Assembly: GCA_013361745.1 (NCBI GenBank)
Contig: JABFXM010000289.1
Span: forward strand, 1 to 5,342
Source of the DNA: Gemmatimonadaceae bacterium
GTDB lineage: Bacteria; Gemmatimonadota; Gemmatimonadetes; Gemmatimonadales; Gemmatimonadaceae
Direction of reading: 5' to 3'
DNA length: 5,342 nt
Position numbers and translations under genes: made by a program. Below are positions 1 to 5,342 of this stretch, in pieces. Under the pieces are notes generated by a model, which did no database searches, was not told where the DNA came from, and saw only the letters and a program-made list of their open reading frames with translations. How positions within the stretch are numbered: the first letter of the stretch is position 1; each line of letters opens with the position of its first letter.

Positions 1-1
1 C

Positions 2-388
2 AGTGCGCCCGGCGCGCCGGCGAGCGGTGGACGGTCACGCGTGGAGGGTGACGCGACGCTCCCCTACCGCGTGGCGACGATGCAGCACCTCGTGACGACG
101 GAAGCGCTGCTCGTCTCCCTTCGGAGCGACGTCCGCGCGGGCCGGCGCGACACGACGATCGCGCGGTGGGCGGGCGACCTGCTCGGCACGACGCGAATGC
201 TGAGGGATTCGCCGGCCGGCGAGGACCCGCAGCTGAAGCGGTTGCTGGAAGATCTCGAGCTCGTGCTCGCGCAGATCGCGCGCCTTCCGGGGGCGCGCGG
301 TGAGGCAGCAGATCTCTCTCTCATCGACGACGCGGTCCAGCGTCGACAGCTCATGACTCGACTCCGGGCGATCACGCCCGGCACCTGA
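2..388 (+). CDS. C-terminal part of a probable zf-HC2-type anti-sigma factor (5' end outside window)
   Basis: The frame is open from the window edge to a TGA at 386-388 and gives 128 residues. A GTG at 41 could serve as a start, but the frame stays open upstream without a clear ribosome site, so I treat this as the tail of a longer gene. The visible part is helical and soluble. It contains ARWAGDLLGTTRMLRDSP, then the acidic/leucine-rich LLEDLELVLAQIARL, and ends in QRRQLMTRLRAITPGT. From memory, this arrangement is typical of the region after the membrane helix in anti-sigma factors of Gemmatimonadota and Acidobacteriota, which bind an ECF sigma factor through an N-terminal zinc finger. Neither the zinc finger nor a membrane helix is visible here. 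It lies 11 nt before HEAT-A, which suggests one transcript. The role is a family-style inference; it could be another membrane-anchored regulator. Confidence 0.6.
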   Translation, partial: SAPGAPASGGRSRVEGDATLPYRVATMQHLVTTEALLVSLRSDVRAGRRDTTIARWAGDLLGTTRMLRDSPAGEDPQLKRLLEDLELVLAQIARLPGARGEAADLSLIDDAVQRRQLMTRLRAITPGT

Positions 389-399
389 CGGAGACCACC

Positions 400-1800
400 A
401 TGCGTTCGTTCATCGCCATCGCCATCGCCCTCGGGGGAGCGGTCGCCACGCAGCACGGCACCGCGGATACCGCCGGTGCGGCGCGTCCCGGCGGCGTGGC
501 CGAGGCGCGAGCCCTCGCTCCCGCCTGGGAGCGCGAGTACCGCGCCGACCCCGCCGATTCCCTCTACCGTGTCGCGCGCCAGACTCTCAACGAGGGCAAC
601 AACCGCAGGGCCGCGCAGCTCTTCGAACAGTTGCGGCGCCGCTACCCGGATTCGCAGTACGTCCCCGACGCGATGTACTGGCAGGCGTTCGCGCTCCGCC
701 GGCTCGGTGGCGAGCGCGACCTGCGCACCGCGCAGTCGGTGCTCCAGGAGCAGATCGACCGCTTCCCGGACGCGCCGAGCACGAAGGACTCGCGCACGCT
801 GCTGACGGACATTCAGGGGACTCTCGCCAAGCGCGGCGACGCCGACGCGACCCAGCGCCTGCTCGACAAGGCGCAGGCGGACACCGCGCGCAGCGCGCGG
901 AGCTGTGCGAATGGCGATGACGAGGACAGCGACATCCGCGTCTCCGCGCTCATGTCGCTCATGCAGATGAACTCGGAGGAGGCGATGCCGATCCTGAAGC
1001 AGGTGCTGGCGCGGCGCGACGCATGCTCGGCGAACCTCCGCCGCAAGGCGGTGTTTCTCGTCTCGCAGCGCCCGACGAGCGAGACGGAGAGCATCCTCCT
1101 GAACGCCGTGCGGAACGATCCGGACGCCGATGTCCGCGAGCAGGCCGTGTTCTGGCTGTCGAACGTGCACTCCGACCGCGCCGTCGCCGCGCTCGATTCG
1201 ATCCTCAGGAGCTCGACCGATCAGGACGTGCAGGAGAAGGCGATCTTCGCCCTCGCGAACACCGGCGAGCCGCGCGCCTTCGCGACGCTCCGCGACTACG
1301 CGCAGCGCAAGGACGCACCGGGCGAGCTGCGCGCGAAGGCGGTCTTCTGGCTCGGCCAGCACGCGGGCCGCGATTCGCAGAATCTCGCGTTCCTGCGCAC
1401 GCTCTTCGATCAGACCGACGACGAGGACATCCAGAACGCGATCATCCAGGCGATGTCGCAGTCGCGCGGCGACGAGGCGAACAAGTGGCTGCTCGACGTC
1501 GTGCAGAACACGAAGCTGCCGGTCGAGGTGCGGAAGAAGGCGCTGTTCTGGGCGGGGCAGCGGCACAGCCTCGACATCGCGACGCTGATCCCGCTCTACT
1601 CGAAGCTCGACGACCAGGACCTGAAGGAGCACTTCATCTTCGTGCTCTCGGAGCGCCGCGAGGCAGCGGCGACCGACAAGCTCATCGACATCGCGAAGAA
1701 CGACAAGGACGTCGAGATGCGGAAGAAGGCGCTCTTCTGGCTCGCCCAGAAGAACGATCCGCGCGCGAAGCAACTTCTCATGGAGATCATCAACCAATGA
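400..1800 (+). CDS. HEAT-A: exported TPR-like/HEAT-repeat protein
   Basis: This 466-residue protein starts at an ATG preceded by GGAG (390-393, 6-nt spacing). The N-terminus (basic MRS, hydrophobic residues 4-16, possible cleavage near AVA/TQ) looks like a short signal peptide, so it should act in the periplasm or at the cell surface. Residues about 50-145 are TPR/YbgF-like helical repeats, with AAQLFEQLRRRYPDSQYVPDA followed by a second unit ending in RFPDAPSTKDSR. Residues about 178-466 form roughly nine HEAT repeats with the recurring helix signature R-K-K-A-x-F-W-L-x-Q; anchor residues fall at 183, 217, 249, 281, 314, 348, 381, 412 and 444, spaced 31-34. Cys169 and Cys209 flank the first repeat and could form a disulfide. 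HEAT and TPR repeats are protein-binding scaffolds; no catalytic motif is visible. The gene overlaps HEAT-B by 4 nt. The partner and exact role are unknown. The call as a secreted HEAT-repeat protein is firm. Confidence 0.9.
   Translation: MRSFIAIAIALGGAVATQHGTADTAGAARPGGVAEARALAPAWEREYRADPADSLYRVARQTLNEGNNRRAAQLFEQLRRRYPDSQYVPDAMYWQAFALRRLGGERDLRTAQSVLQEQIDRFPDAPSTKDSRTLLTDIQGTLAKRGDADATQRLLDKAQADTARSARSCANGDDEDSDIRVSALMSLMQMNSEEAMPILKQVLARRDACSANLRRKAVFLVSQRPTSETESILLNAVRNDPDADVREQAVFWLSNVHSDRAVAALDSILRSSTDQDVQEKAIFALANTGEPRAFATLRDYAQRKDAPGELRAKAVFWLGQHAGRDSQNLAFLRTLFDQTDDEDIQNAIIQAMSQSRGDEANKWLLDVVQNTKLPVEVRKKALFWAGQRHSLDIATLIPLYSKLDDQDLKEHFIFVLSERREAAATDKLIDIAKNDKDVEMRKKALFWLAQKNDPRAKQLLMEIINQ
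1720..1760 (+). repeat. Direct repeat, copy 1 (last HEAT unit of HEAT-A)
   Basis: This 41-bp stretch matches 3006-3046 at 39 of 41 positions, the first 26 without a mismatch. It encodes RKKALFWLAQKNDP in HEAT-A. The two copies lie in the same codon phase of their genes. Confidence 0.8.
1782..1799 (+). promoter_or_regulatory. Translational-coupling junction of HEAT-A and HEAT-B
   Basis: A GGAG at 1782-1785 lies inside the last codons of HEAT-A, 11 nt before the HEAT-B ATG (1797), which overlaps the HEAT-A TGA (1798-1800) as ATGA. The long spacer makes the site mediocre, so HEAT-B translation probably relies partly on ribosomes finishing HEAT-A. This junction fixes the HEAT-B start despite a frame that is open far upstream. 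Confidence 0.55.
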
Positions 1801-3089
1801 GCGCGACATCGGGATGGATCGGTCGCGGCGCGCTGGCGGCGCTCGTCACCGCAAGCGCAGTACCCGCGGCGGCGCAGACGCTCGCATCACGGATCGCCGC
1901 GGCGGGCGCGGGCGAGGTACGCATGTCGTACGCGACGCGCAGCGGCGTCTGTGGCGACTCGCACGACGGTGTCTCGGTGGACGGTGTCTTCTACATGAAC
2001 CGTTCGACCGAGAGTTACGGGCGCTGGAACACGACGCGCTGCGACACCGGCCCGGCGCGCGTCGCGTTCCGGGTCGGGGCCACGGGCGCGGATCTGATTC
2101 GCGTGTACGTCGGGGGGAGCTGGGGGAGCACGAGCGGTTCGGCGACCGATCTCGGCGTCGTCTCCGCGCCAGAGGCGGCGCGCTACTTCCTCGAGCTCGC
2201 CGAGAAGTCGAGCGGAAAGATCGGACGGCACGTGCTGCTGGCCGCGGTAATAGCGGACAGCATCGACATCACGCCGCGGCTGCTGCAGATCGCGCAGCGC
2301 TCGTCGGTCTCGACGGACGTGCGCCACGGTGCGATCACCTGGATCGGGTTGCTCGGAGATGCGACGTACGTGCAGCCGCTGCTCGCCCTCGCGCGCACCG
2401 ACGGAAGCGACGGGGAGCTGGGCGGGGCCGCGGCGTTCGCGCTCTCGCGGCTGCGTGACGGCGCGGGGATCCCGGCGCTGATCGAGGTCGCCCGGAGCGC
2501 GCCGAACGAGCGGACCCGTGAGCGCGCGGTGTTCTGGCTCGGCCAGTCCGACGACGCGCGCGCTCGCGCCGAGGTGCGCGCCATCGCCGCGGATGCAAGG
2601 ACACCGGACGAGCTACAGGCGAAGGCGGTCTTCGCGCTCGGCCACGGCGACGCGGCGACGACGGAGGACTTCCGTTTCCTGCGCGATCACTTCGACGAGG
2701 TCGACTCGGACCAGATCCGGAACAACATCCTGATGGCTATGGCGCAGAGCGACGACGAAGCCAACCAGAAGTGGCTGCTCACCGTCGCGCGCGACGAGAA
2801 GGCGCCCGTCGAGACGCGGAGGAAGGCGATCTTCTGGGCGGGGCAGAGCAGCGCCGCGTCGACCGCCGACATCGCCGCGGTCTACGACGAGGCGCGGAAC
2901 GAGGCGTTGAAGGAGCACGTGATATTCGTGCTTTCGCAGCGGAACGACAGCGCGGCGACGAACAAGCTCCTCTCGATCGTCCGCGGCAGCGACGACGGCG
3001 AGCTTCGGAAGAAGGCGCTCTTCTGGCTCGCGCAGAAGCACGATCCCGCGATCACGAAGATGATCGCGGACATCGTCACGAAACAGTGA
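1797..3089 (+). CDS. HEAT-B: exported HEAT-repeat protein with a two-cysteine N-terminal module
   Basis: This 430-residue protein starts at the ATG of the ATGA overlap with HEAT-A. The frame is open far upstream, but that part overlaps HEAT-A and encodes arginine-rich shadow sequence. The 1797 ATG is immediately followed by a good signal peptide (WIGRGALAALVTASAVPAAA/Q, cleavage about 26/27). Residues 28-140 form a module shared with HEAT-C: TLASRIAAAGAGE, Cys52 in VCGD, Cys82 in RCDTGP, then DLGVVS and a helix YFLELAEKS. Cysteines are few in the protein, so a disulfide is likely. HEAT repeats follow from about 160, with anchors at 179, 212, 244, 277, 311, 344, 375 and 407. The last seven match the last seven of HEAT-A in order and spacing, including WAGQ in the sixth repeat, KEHVIFVLSQR in the seventh and RKKALFWLAQK in the last. 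No enzymatic motif is visible; it is a probable periplasmic scaffold or sensor, translationally coupled to HEAT-A. Confidence 0.9.
   Translation: MSATSGWIGRGALAALVTASAVPAAAQTLASRIAAAGAGEVRMSYATRSGVCGDSHDGVSVDGVFYMNRSTESYGRWNTTRCDTGPARVAFRVGATGADLIRVYVGGSWGSTSGSATDLGVVSAPEAARYFLELAEKSSGKIGRHVLLAAVIADSIDITPRLLQIAQRSSVSTDVRHGAITWIGLLGDATYVQPLLALARTDGSDGELGGAAAFALSRLRDGAGIPALIEVARSAPNERTRERAVFWLGQSDDARARAEVRAIAADARTPDELQAKAVFALGHGDAATTEDFRFLRDHFDEVDSDQIRNNILMAMAQSDDEANQKWLLTVARDEKAPVETRRKAIFWAGQSSAASTADIAAVYDEARNEALKEHVIFVLSQRNDSAATNKLLSIVRGSDDGELRKKALFWLAQKHDPAITKMIADIVTKQ
3006..3046 (+). repeat. Direct repeat, copy 2 (last HEAT unit of HEAT-B)
   Basis: This is the partner of 1720-1760 and encodes RKKALFWLAQKHDP in HEAT-B. 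Nearly all synonymous sites are also the same, which suggests recent gene conversion or strong codon constraint at this unit, since neighbouring repeats are more diverged. Confidence 0.8.
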
Positions 3090-3091
3090 AC

Positions 3092-3098
3092 GGGGGAG
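3092..3098 (+). promoter_or_regulatory. Strong ribosome-binding site of HEAT-C
   Basis: GGGGGAG lies 8 nt before the ATG at 3107, in the 17-nt gap after HEAT-B. It is the best Shine-Dalgarno-like site in the operon and decides the HEAT-C start, since this frame too is open upstream through HEAT-B. Confidence 0.65.
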
Positions 3099-3106
3099 AC
3101 GCGCCG

Positions 3107-3901
3107 ATGAAGCACTCGAGAATCGGGCTCGTCGCCCTCCTCGTCCTCGCGACGCCCCTCCGCGCGCAGACCACGCTCGCCGACCGCATCGCCGCGGTGC
3201 GCGACGGCGAGCTGCAGTTCGAGTTCGCGGCGCGCGAGGGCGCGTGCGGGAACGGCACGAGCTACATCCGCGTCAACGGCGACGTGATCGACGGGGACTG
3301 GTCGGAGAGCCGCGAGACGGAGTGCGTCGCCGGGCCGGTGCGCATCGTACTGCGCAAGGAGGCCGGCGAGATCGTGTCGCTGCACGACTACGTCGGTCCG
3401 GTGCGGACCGTCGGCGGACGCATGGAGCTCGGTGAGGTCTCCCCAGAGGAGGGTGCCGCGTTCCTGCTCGGTCTCGCCGAGCGAGAATCGCCCGCGCGCA
3501 TCGCGGGACGGGCGATCTTTCCCGCGATGCTCGCGCGCGGTGTCGTCGCCTGGCCCGCGCTCCTGCGCATCGCGCGCGGCCATCAGGCGTCGCGGCGGAA
3601 TGACACGATGCTCTGGCTGAGCCGCTACGCCGCGGCGAAGCTCGAGGGGAGCGACGATCCGTTCTCGGTCGATCGCGGGGATCGCACCGACGAGGAGGAC
3701 GTGAAGGAGCACGCCGTCTTCGCGCTCTCGCAGCTCCGCGGACGCGAGGGAATCGATCCGCTGATCCAGGTCGCGCGAACGAACAGGGATGCGGGCGTCC
3801 GCGCGAAGGCGTTGTTCTGGCTCGGTCAGTCAGGCGACCCGCGCGCCCTCGATCTCTTCGACGAGATCCTCAACGGGCGCGTCGCGCCGCCGCGAGGCTG
3901 A
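3107..3901 (+). CDS. HEAT-C: short exported paralogue of HEAT-B
   Basis: This 264-residue protein starts at an ATG preceded by a strong GGGGGAG (3092-3098, 8-nt spacing), 17 nt after the HEAT-B stop. The signal peptide is clear: MKHSR, hydrophobic residues 6-15, TPLRA/Q with cleavage about 20/21. Residues 23-125 match HEAT-B: TLADRIAAVRDGE, Cys47 in ACGN, Cys73 in ECVAGP, then ELGEVS and a helix around FLLGLAERES. Over the first 26 residues (HEAT-B 28-53 with HEAT-C 23-48) I count 14 identities. After a weak repeat near 150-175 comes an acidic linker (about 180-198, rich in Asp, Glu and Ser) and then only two clear HEAT repeats (KEHAVFALSQLRG at 200-212 and RAKALFWLGQSGDP at 232-245), equivalent to the last two of HEAT-B. 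It therefore looks like HEAT-B without the middle of its array. Its function is unknown; it may share a ligand or partner with HEAT-B through the cysteine module. Confidence 0.88.
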   Translation: MKHSRIGLVALLVLATPLRAQTTLADRIAAVRDGELQFEFAAREGACGNGTSYIRVNGDVIDGDWSESRETECVAGPVRIVLRKEAGEIVSLHDYVGPVRTVGGRMELGEVSPEEGAAFLLGLAERESPARIAGRAIFPAMLARGVVAWPALLRIARGHQASRRNDTMLWLSRYAAAKLEGSDDPFSVDRGDRTDEEDVKEHAVFALSQLRGREGIDPLIQVARTNRDAGVRAKALFWLGQSGDPRALDLFDEILNGRVAPPRG

Positions 3902-3904
3902 CGG

Positions 3905-4030
3905 CTACTGGTCGACGCTCCAGGTCGTCGAGAGCTCCGTGTTGCTTCGATTGGCGACGAGCTGCCAGGCCGCCGACGTGTAGAACACGAAGAGCGAGTA
4001 GTCGCCGCGCGCATTGAGCCTCCCGGGAGG
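3905..4030 (-). pseudogene. Possible C-terminal remnant of a lost protein gene
   Basis: Read on the minus strand, this stretch ends in TAG (3907-3905) and encodes a tail that looks like real protein: RLNARGDYSLFVFY, then AAWQLVANRS and TELSTTWSVDQ. It is rich in aromatic and beta-type residues and has about 90% G/C in third codon positions, unlike the arginine-rich shadow frames around it. The frame remains open further (to about 4321), but beyond about 4030 the sequence looks compositionally random and would run into the promoter and 5' end of the + strand lipoprotein gene. I see no start codon with a ribosome site close to the good part. I read it as the tail of a decayed gene converging on HEAT-C. 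An intact small protein from a weak start (for example TTG at 4075) is a less likely alternative. Confidence 0.35.
4019..4030. repeat. Perfect 12-bp palindrome CCTCCCGGGAGG
   Basis: The 12 bases read the same on both strands. The site lies about 53 nt upstream of the candidate -35 of the lipoprotein gene, so it could be a dimeric-regulator operator. It also encodes PPGR within the minus-strand remnant, and short GC-rich palindromes arise easily by chance in this composition. No second copy is visible in the window. Confidence 0.3.
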
Positions 4031-4082
4031 GATGTGTGGCGGCCCAGCCGTGCGCGCGCCTCGCGCAGCGGGCAAGTCGCAC

Positions 4083-4112
4083 TCGACAGCCGGGCGGATG
4101 CGAGGATAGACT
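4083..4112 (+). promoter_or_regulatory. Candidate sigma-70-type promoter of the lipoprotein gene
   Basis: TCGACA (4083-4088; 5 of 6 to TTGACA) is followed after 18 nt by TAGACT (4107-4112; 4 of 6 to TATAAT). Transcription would begin near 4119-4120 and give a leader of about 23 nt ending in GGAG (4134-4137) and the ATG at 4143. Spacing and position fit well. The -10 match is moderate and the consensus is borrowed from other bacteria. Confidence 0.4.
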
Positions 4113-4142
4113 CCCTGCCATCGATCCCTTCCCGGAGCCGCC

Positions 4143-5342
4143 ATGCGCACGACGTTCACGCGTCCGCTCGTCATCGCCGTCCTCGCTCTCGCCGCCTGCC
4201 GCGGTGGTGGAGGCAACACGGCGTCGCCGGCCGATCGCGAGCGTCTGTCCACGGGACGGTACCTCGACCCGGTCGCGCCCTCGACGAGGCTCGCGAGCTC
4301 CTTCCCGCTCGGCGTCGCCACGTCGCGCGACGGAAAGCGCGTCGCGATCCTGCTCAGCGGCTACGGAAAGCAGGGCGTGGAGCTGATCGATCGCGCGACG
4401 GGGAGCTCCAACTTCGTCGAGCAGCGCGCCGCCTTCGTCGGTGTCGCGCTCTCACCCGACGGCAGCCGCGTCTACGCCTCCGGAGGGAATCAGGACGTCG
4501 TCTACGTCTACGATTGGGCCGCCACAGGCGCGACGCTGCGCGACTCGCTCGTGCTCACGCACAAGGCACCGCGAGCGAGCGGCACACGATACCCGGCCGG
4601 CGTCGCGCTCTCGACCGACGGGCGCTGGCTGTACGTCGCCGAGAACCTCGCCGATTCCGTCGCGGTGTTCGACGTCGGGAGCGGGGCGCTGGTCGGCCGC
4701 TGGCCCGCGGGACGGTACGCGTACGGGATCGTCGTCGGACCGGACGGCGCGGTGTACGTCTCGGCGTGGGGTGCGCGGACGGTTGCCGTCTTCGACCCGG
4801 CCAGCAACGGGTCGCTGGTGGCGCGACGGACGCTCGACGGAGGCCGCCATCCGTCGGCCATGGCGTTGTCGGGCGACGGCTCGCGGTTGTTCGTCGCGTC
4901 GTCGAGCACCGATCGCGTGACGGTGCTCGACACGCGGAAGGGCGAGGTCGTCGCCACGCTGAGCGACACGCCGCGCGGCGGGCCGGGTGAAGGCAGCACT
5001 CCGGACGCGCTCGCGCTCTCGTCCGACGGCACGCGGCTCTACGTCGCCGAAGCCGACAACAATGCAGTCGCGACGTTCCTGCTCTCGCAGCGCACGAGCG
5101 CCGTCGAGGGCGGAGCGTTGCGTGACACCCTCGTCGGGCGCACGCCGGTCGACTGGTATCCGACCGGCCTCGCGACGCTCGGCGATTCGCTGCTGGTGTT
5201 GTCGGCCAAGGGATACGCGCCCACCGCGAACCCGGGCGAGGGCCAGCCCGGTCACCGCGACGCCTCGCCGAATCAGTACACGCTCGGCCAGCTGCAGGGG
5301 ACGATGCTGACCATCCCGCAGCCGCGTGATGGGGCGGCGCTC
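4143..5342 (+). CDS. YncE/YVTN-type beta-propeller lipoprotein, probably bifunctional with a C-terminal phosphatase domain (3' end outside window)
   Basis: The frame runs without a stop from the ATG at 4143 to the window end (400 codons). GGAG at 4134-4137 sits 5 nt upstream. The N-terminus is a lipoprotein signal: MRTTFTR, hydrophobic 8-18, lipobox LAAC with Cys19, then a Gly-rich linker; Arg at +2 does not suggest inner-membrane retention by the E. coli rule. Residues about 54-355 carry propeller blades with the repeated pattern (G)VALSxDGxxLYVAExxxxxVxVFD, at 54-87, 98-125, 150-180, 192-220, 236-266, 287-313 and 338-355. After the propeller, WYPTGLA, a Lys-Gly-Tyr segment with NPGEG, QYTLGQLQGTM and LTIPQP match my memory of the junction in 'bifunctional YncE family protein/alkaline phosphatase family protein', usually 800-900 residues. 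The metal-binding phosphatase half would lie beyond the window and is inferred. It seems separately transcribed from the HEAT operon. Confidence 0.75.
   Translation, partial: MRTTFTRPLVIAVLALAACRGGGGNTASPADRERLSTGRYLDPVAPSTRLASSFPLGVATSRDGKRVAILLSGYGKQGVELIDRATGSSNFVEQRAAFVGVALSPDGSRVYASGGNQDVVYVYDWAATGATLRDSLVLTHKAPRASGTRYPAGVALSTDGRWLYVAENLADSVAVFDVGSGALVGRWPAGRYAYGIVVGPDGAVYVSAWGARTVAVFDPASNGSLVARRTLDGGRHPSAMALSGDGSRLFVASSSTDRVTVLDTRKGEVVATLSDTPRGGPGEGSTPDALALSSDGTRLYVAEADNNAVATFLLSQRTSAVEGGALRDTLVGRTPVDWYPTGLATLGDSLLVLSAKGYAPTANPGEGQPGHRDASPNQYTLGQLQGTMLTIPQPRDGAAL

Larger units (their letters stand above)
3902..4142. other. Intergenic region between the HEAT operon and the lipoprotein gene
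   Basis: This 241-nt gap is the only sizeable space without an intact gene. It contains the minus-strand coding remnant, the CCTCCCGGGAGG palindrome and the candidate promoter described separately. I see no strong GC hairpin followed by a T run after the HEAT-C stop, so I cannot place an intrinsic terminator for the operon. Confidence 0.7.

Noticed and set aside
1023..1796. N-terminal extension of HEAT-B from an ATG at 1023
   Set aside because: The extension lies wholly within HEAT-A, is Arg/Gly-rich without structure, and would bury the obvious signal peptide that begins at 1797.
64..1809. 581-codon open frame on the minus strand opposite HEAT-A
   Set aside because: It mirrors the HEAT-A coding sequence and is rich in Arg/Leu/Val with low complexity. 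It has no plausible domain or export signal; GC-rich codon bias removes stops from this antisense frame.
2771..3106. N-terminal extension of HEAT-C from an ATG at 2771
   Set aside because: It overlaps HEAT-B and translates to arginine-rich shadow sequence. The strong ribosome site and signal peptide at 3107 fix the real start.
2882..3712. 276-codon minus-strand frame spanning HEAT-B and HEAT-C
   Set aside because: It crosses two well-supported plus-strand genes and their junction and has shadow-like composition.
3908..3945. Possible terminator hairpin just after HEAT-C
   Set aside because: Only 4-bp CGAC/GTCG pairings are visible, with no following T run.
4034..4990. 318-codon plus-strand frame overlapping the lipoprotein gene
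   Set aside because: It is dominated by Arg, Ala and Ser with no recognisable motif, while the frame starting at 4143 gives a lipobox and regular propeller blades over the same DNA.
4452..5255. 267-codon minus-strand frame opposite the lipoprotein gene
   Set aside because: It is an Arg-rich antisense shadow of the propeller repeats with no start context or domain.
1..5342. CRISPR arrays, tRNA or rRNA genes, insertion sequences
   Set aside because: There are no short regularly spaced repeats, no recognisable structured RNA signature and no transposase-like reading frame. The repeats present are explained by HEAT and propeller coding.

Overview
The window is very GC-rich bacterial DNA with strong G/C preference at third codon positions. 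Almost every frame stays open for long stretches, so many antisense and out-of-frame open frames are shadows. A broken anti-sigma-factor tail, secreted HEAT-repeat proteins and a YVTN-type propeller lipoprotein together look most like Gemmatimonadota, or a similar GC-rich, Gram-negative-type soil lineage such as Acidobacteriota. That assignment is an inference from gene style, not from a marker gene.

Layout: all recognised intact genes lie on the + strand. (1) 2-388 is the C-terminal end of a protein that enters from the left and resembles the tail of a zinc-finger (zf-HC2) anti-sigma factor. (2) 400-1800, 1797-3089 and 3107-3901 form a tight run of three exported HEAT-repeat proteins, called HEAT-A, HEAT-B and HEAT-C here. 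Their junctions are an 11-nt gap after the anti-sigma tail, an ATGA overlap and a 17-nt gap, so all four genes are probably one operon. (3) 3902-4142 is the only real intergenic region. It holds a plausible promoter, a 12-bp palindrome and, on the - strand, what looks like the C-terminal remnant of a lost gene. (4) 4143-5342 is a lipoprotein with a YncE/YVTN-like beta-propeller. It has no stop codon before the window ends and probably continues into an alkaline-phosphatase-like domain.

The main interest is the HEAT trio. HEAT-A and HEAT-B share a co-linear array of HEAT repeats with the same repeat-to-repeat spacing, so an already-built array was duplicated. HEAT-B and HEAT-C share an N-terminal module of about 100-140 residues with two conserved cysteines that I do not recognise as a named domain. 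HEAT-C keeps only the end of the array. With an anti-sigma gene immediately upstream, the simplest model is an envelope-stress sigma/anti-sigma unit carrying its own periplasmic HEAT-repeat proteins as sensors, scaffolds or outputs. This is inference: the sigma factor gene would lie to the left and is not visible.
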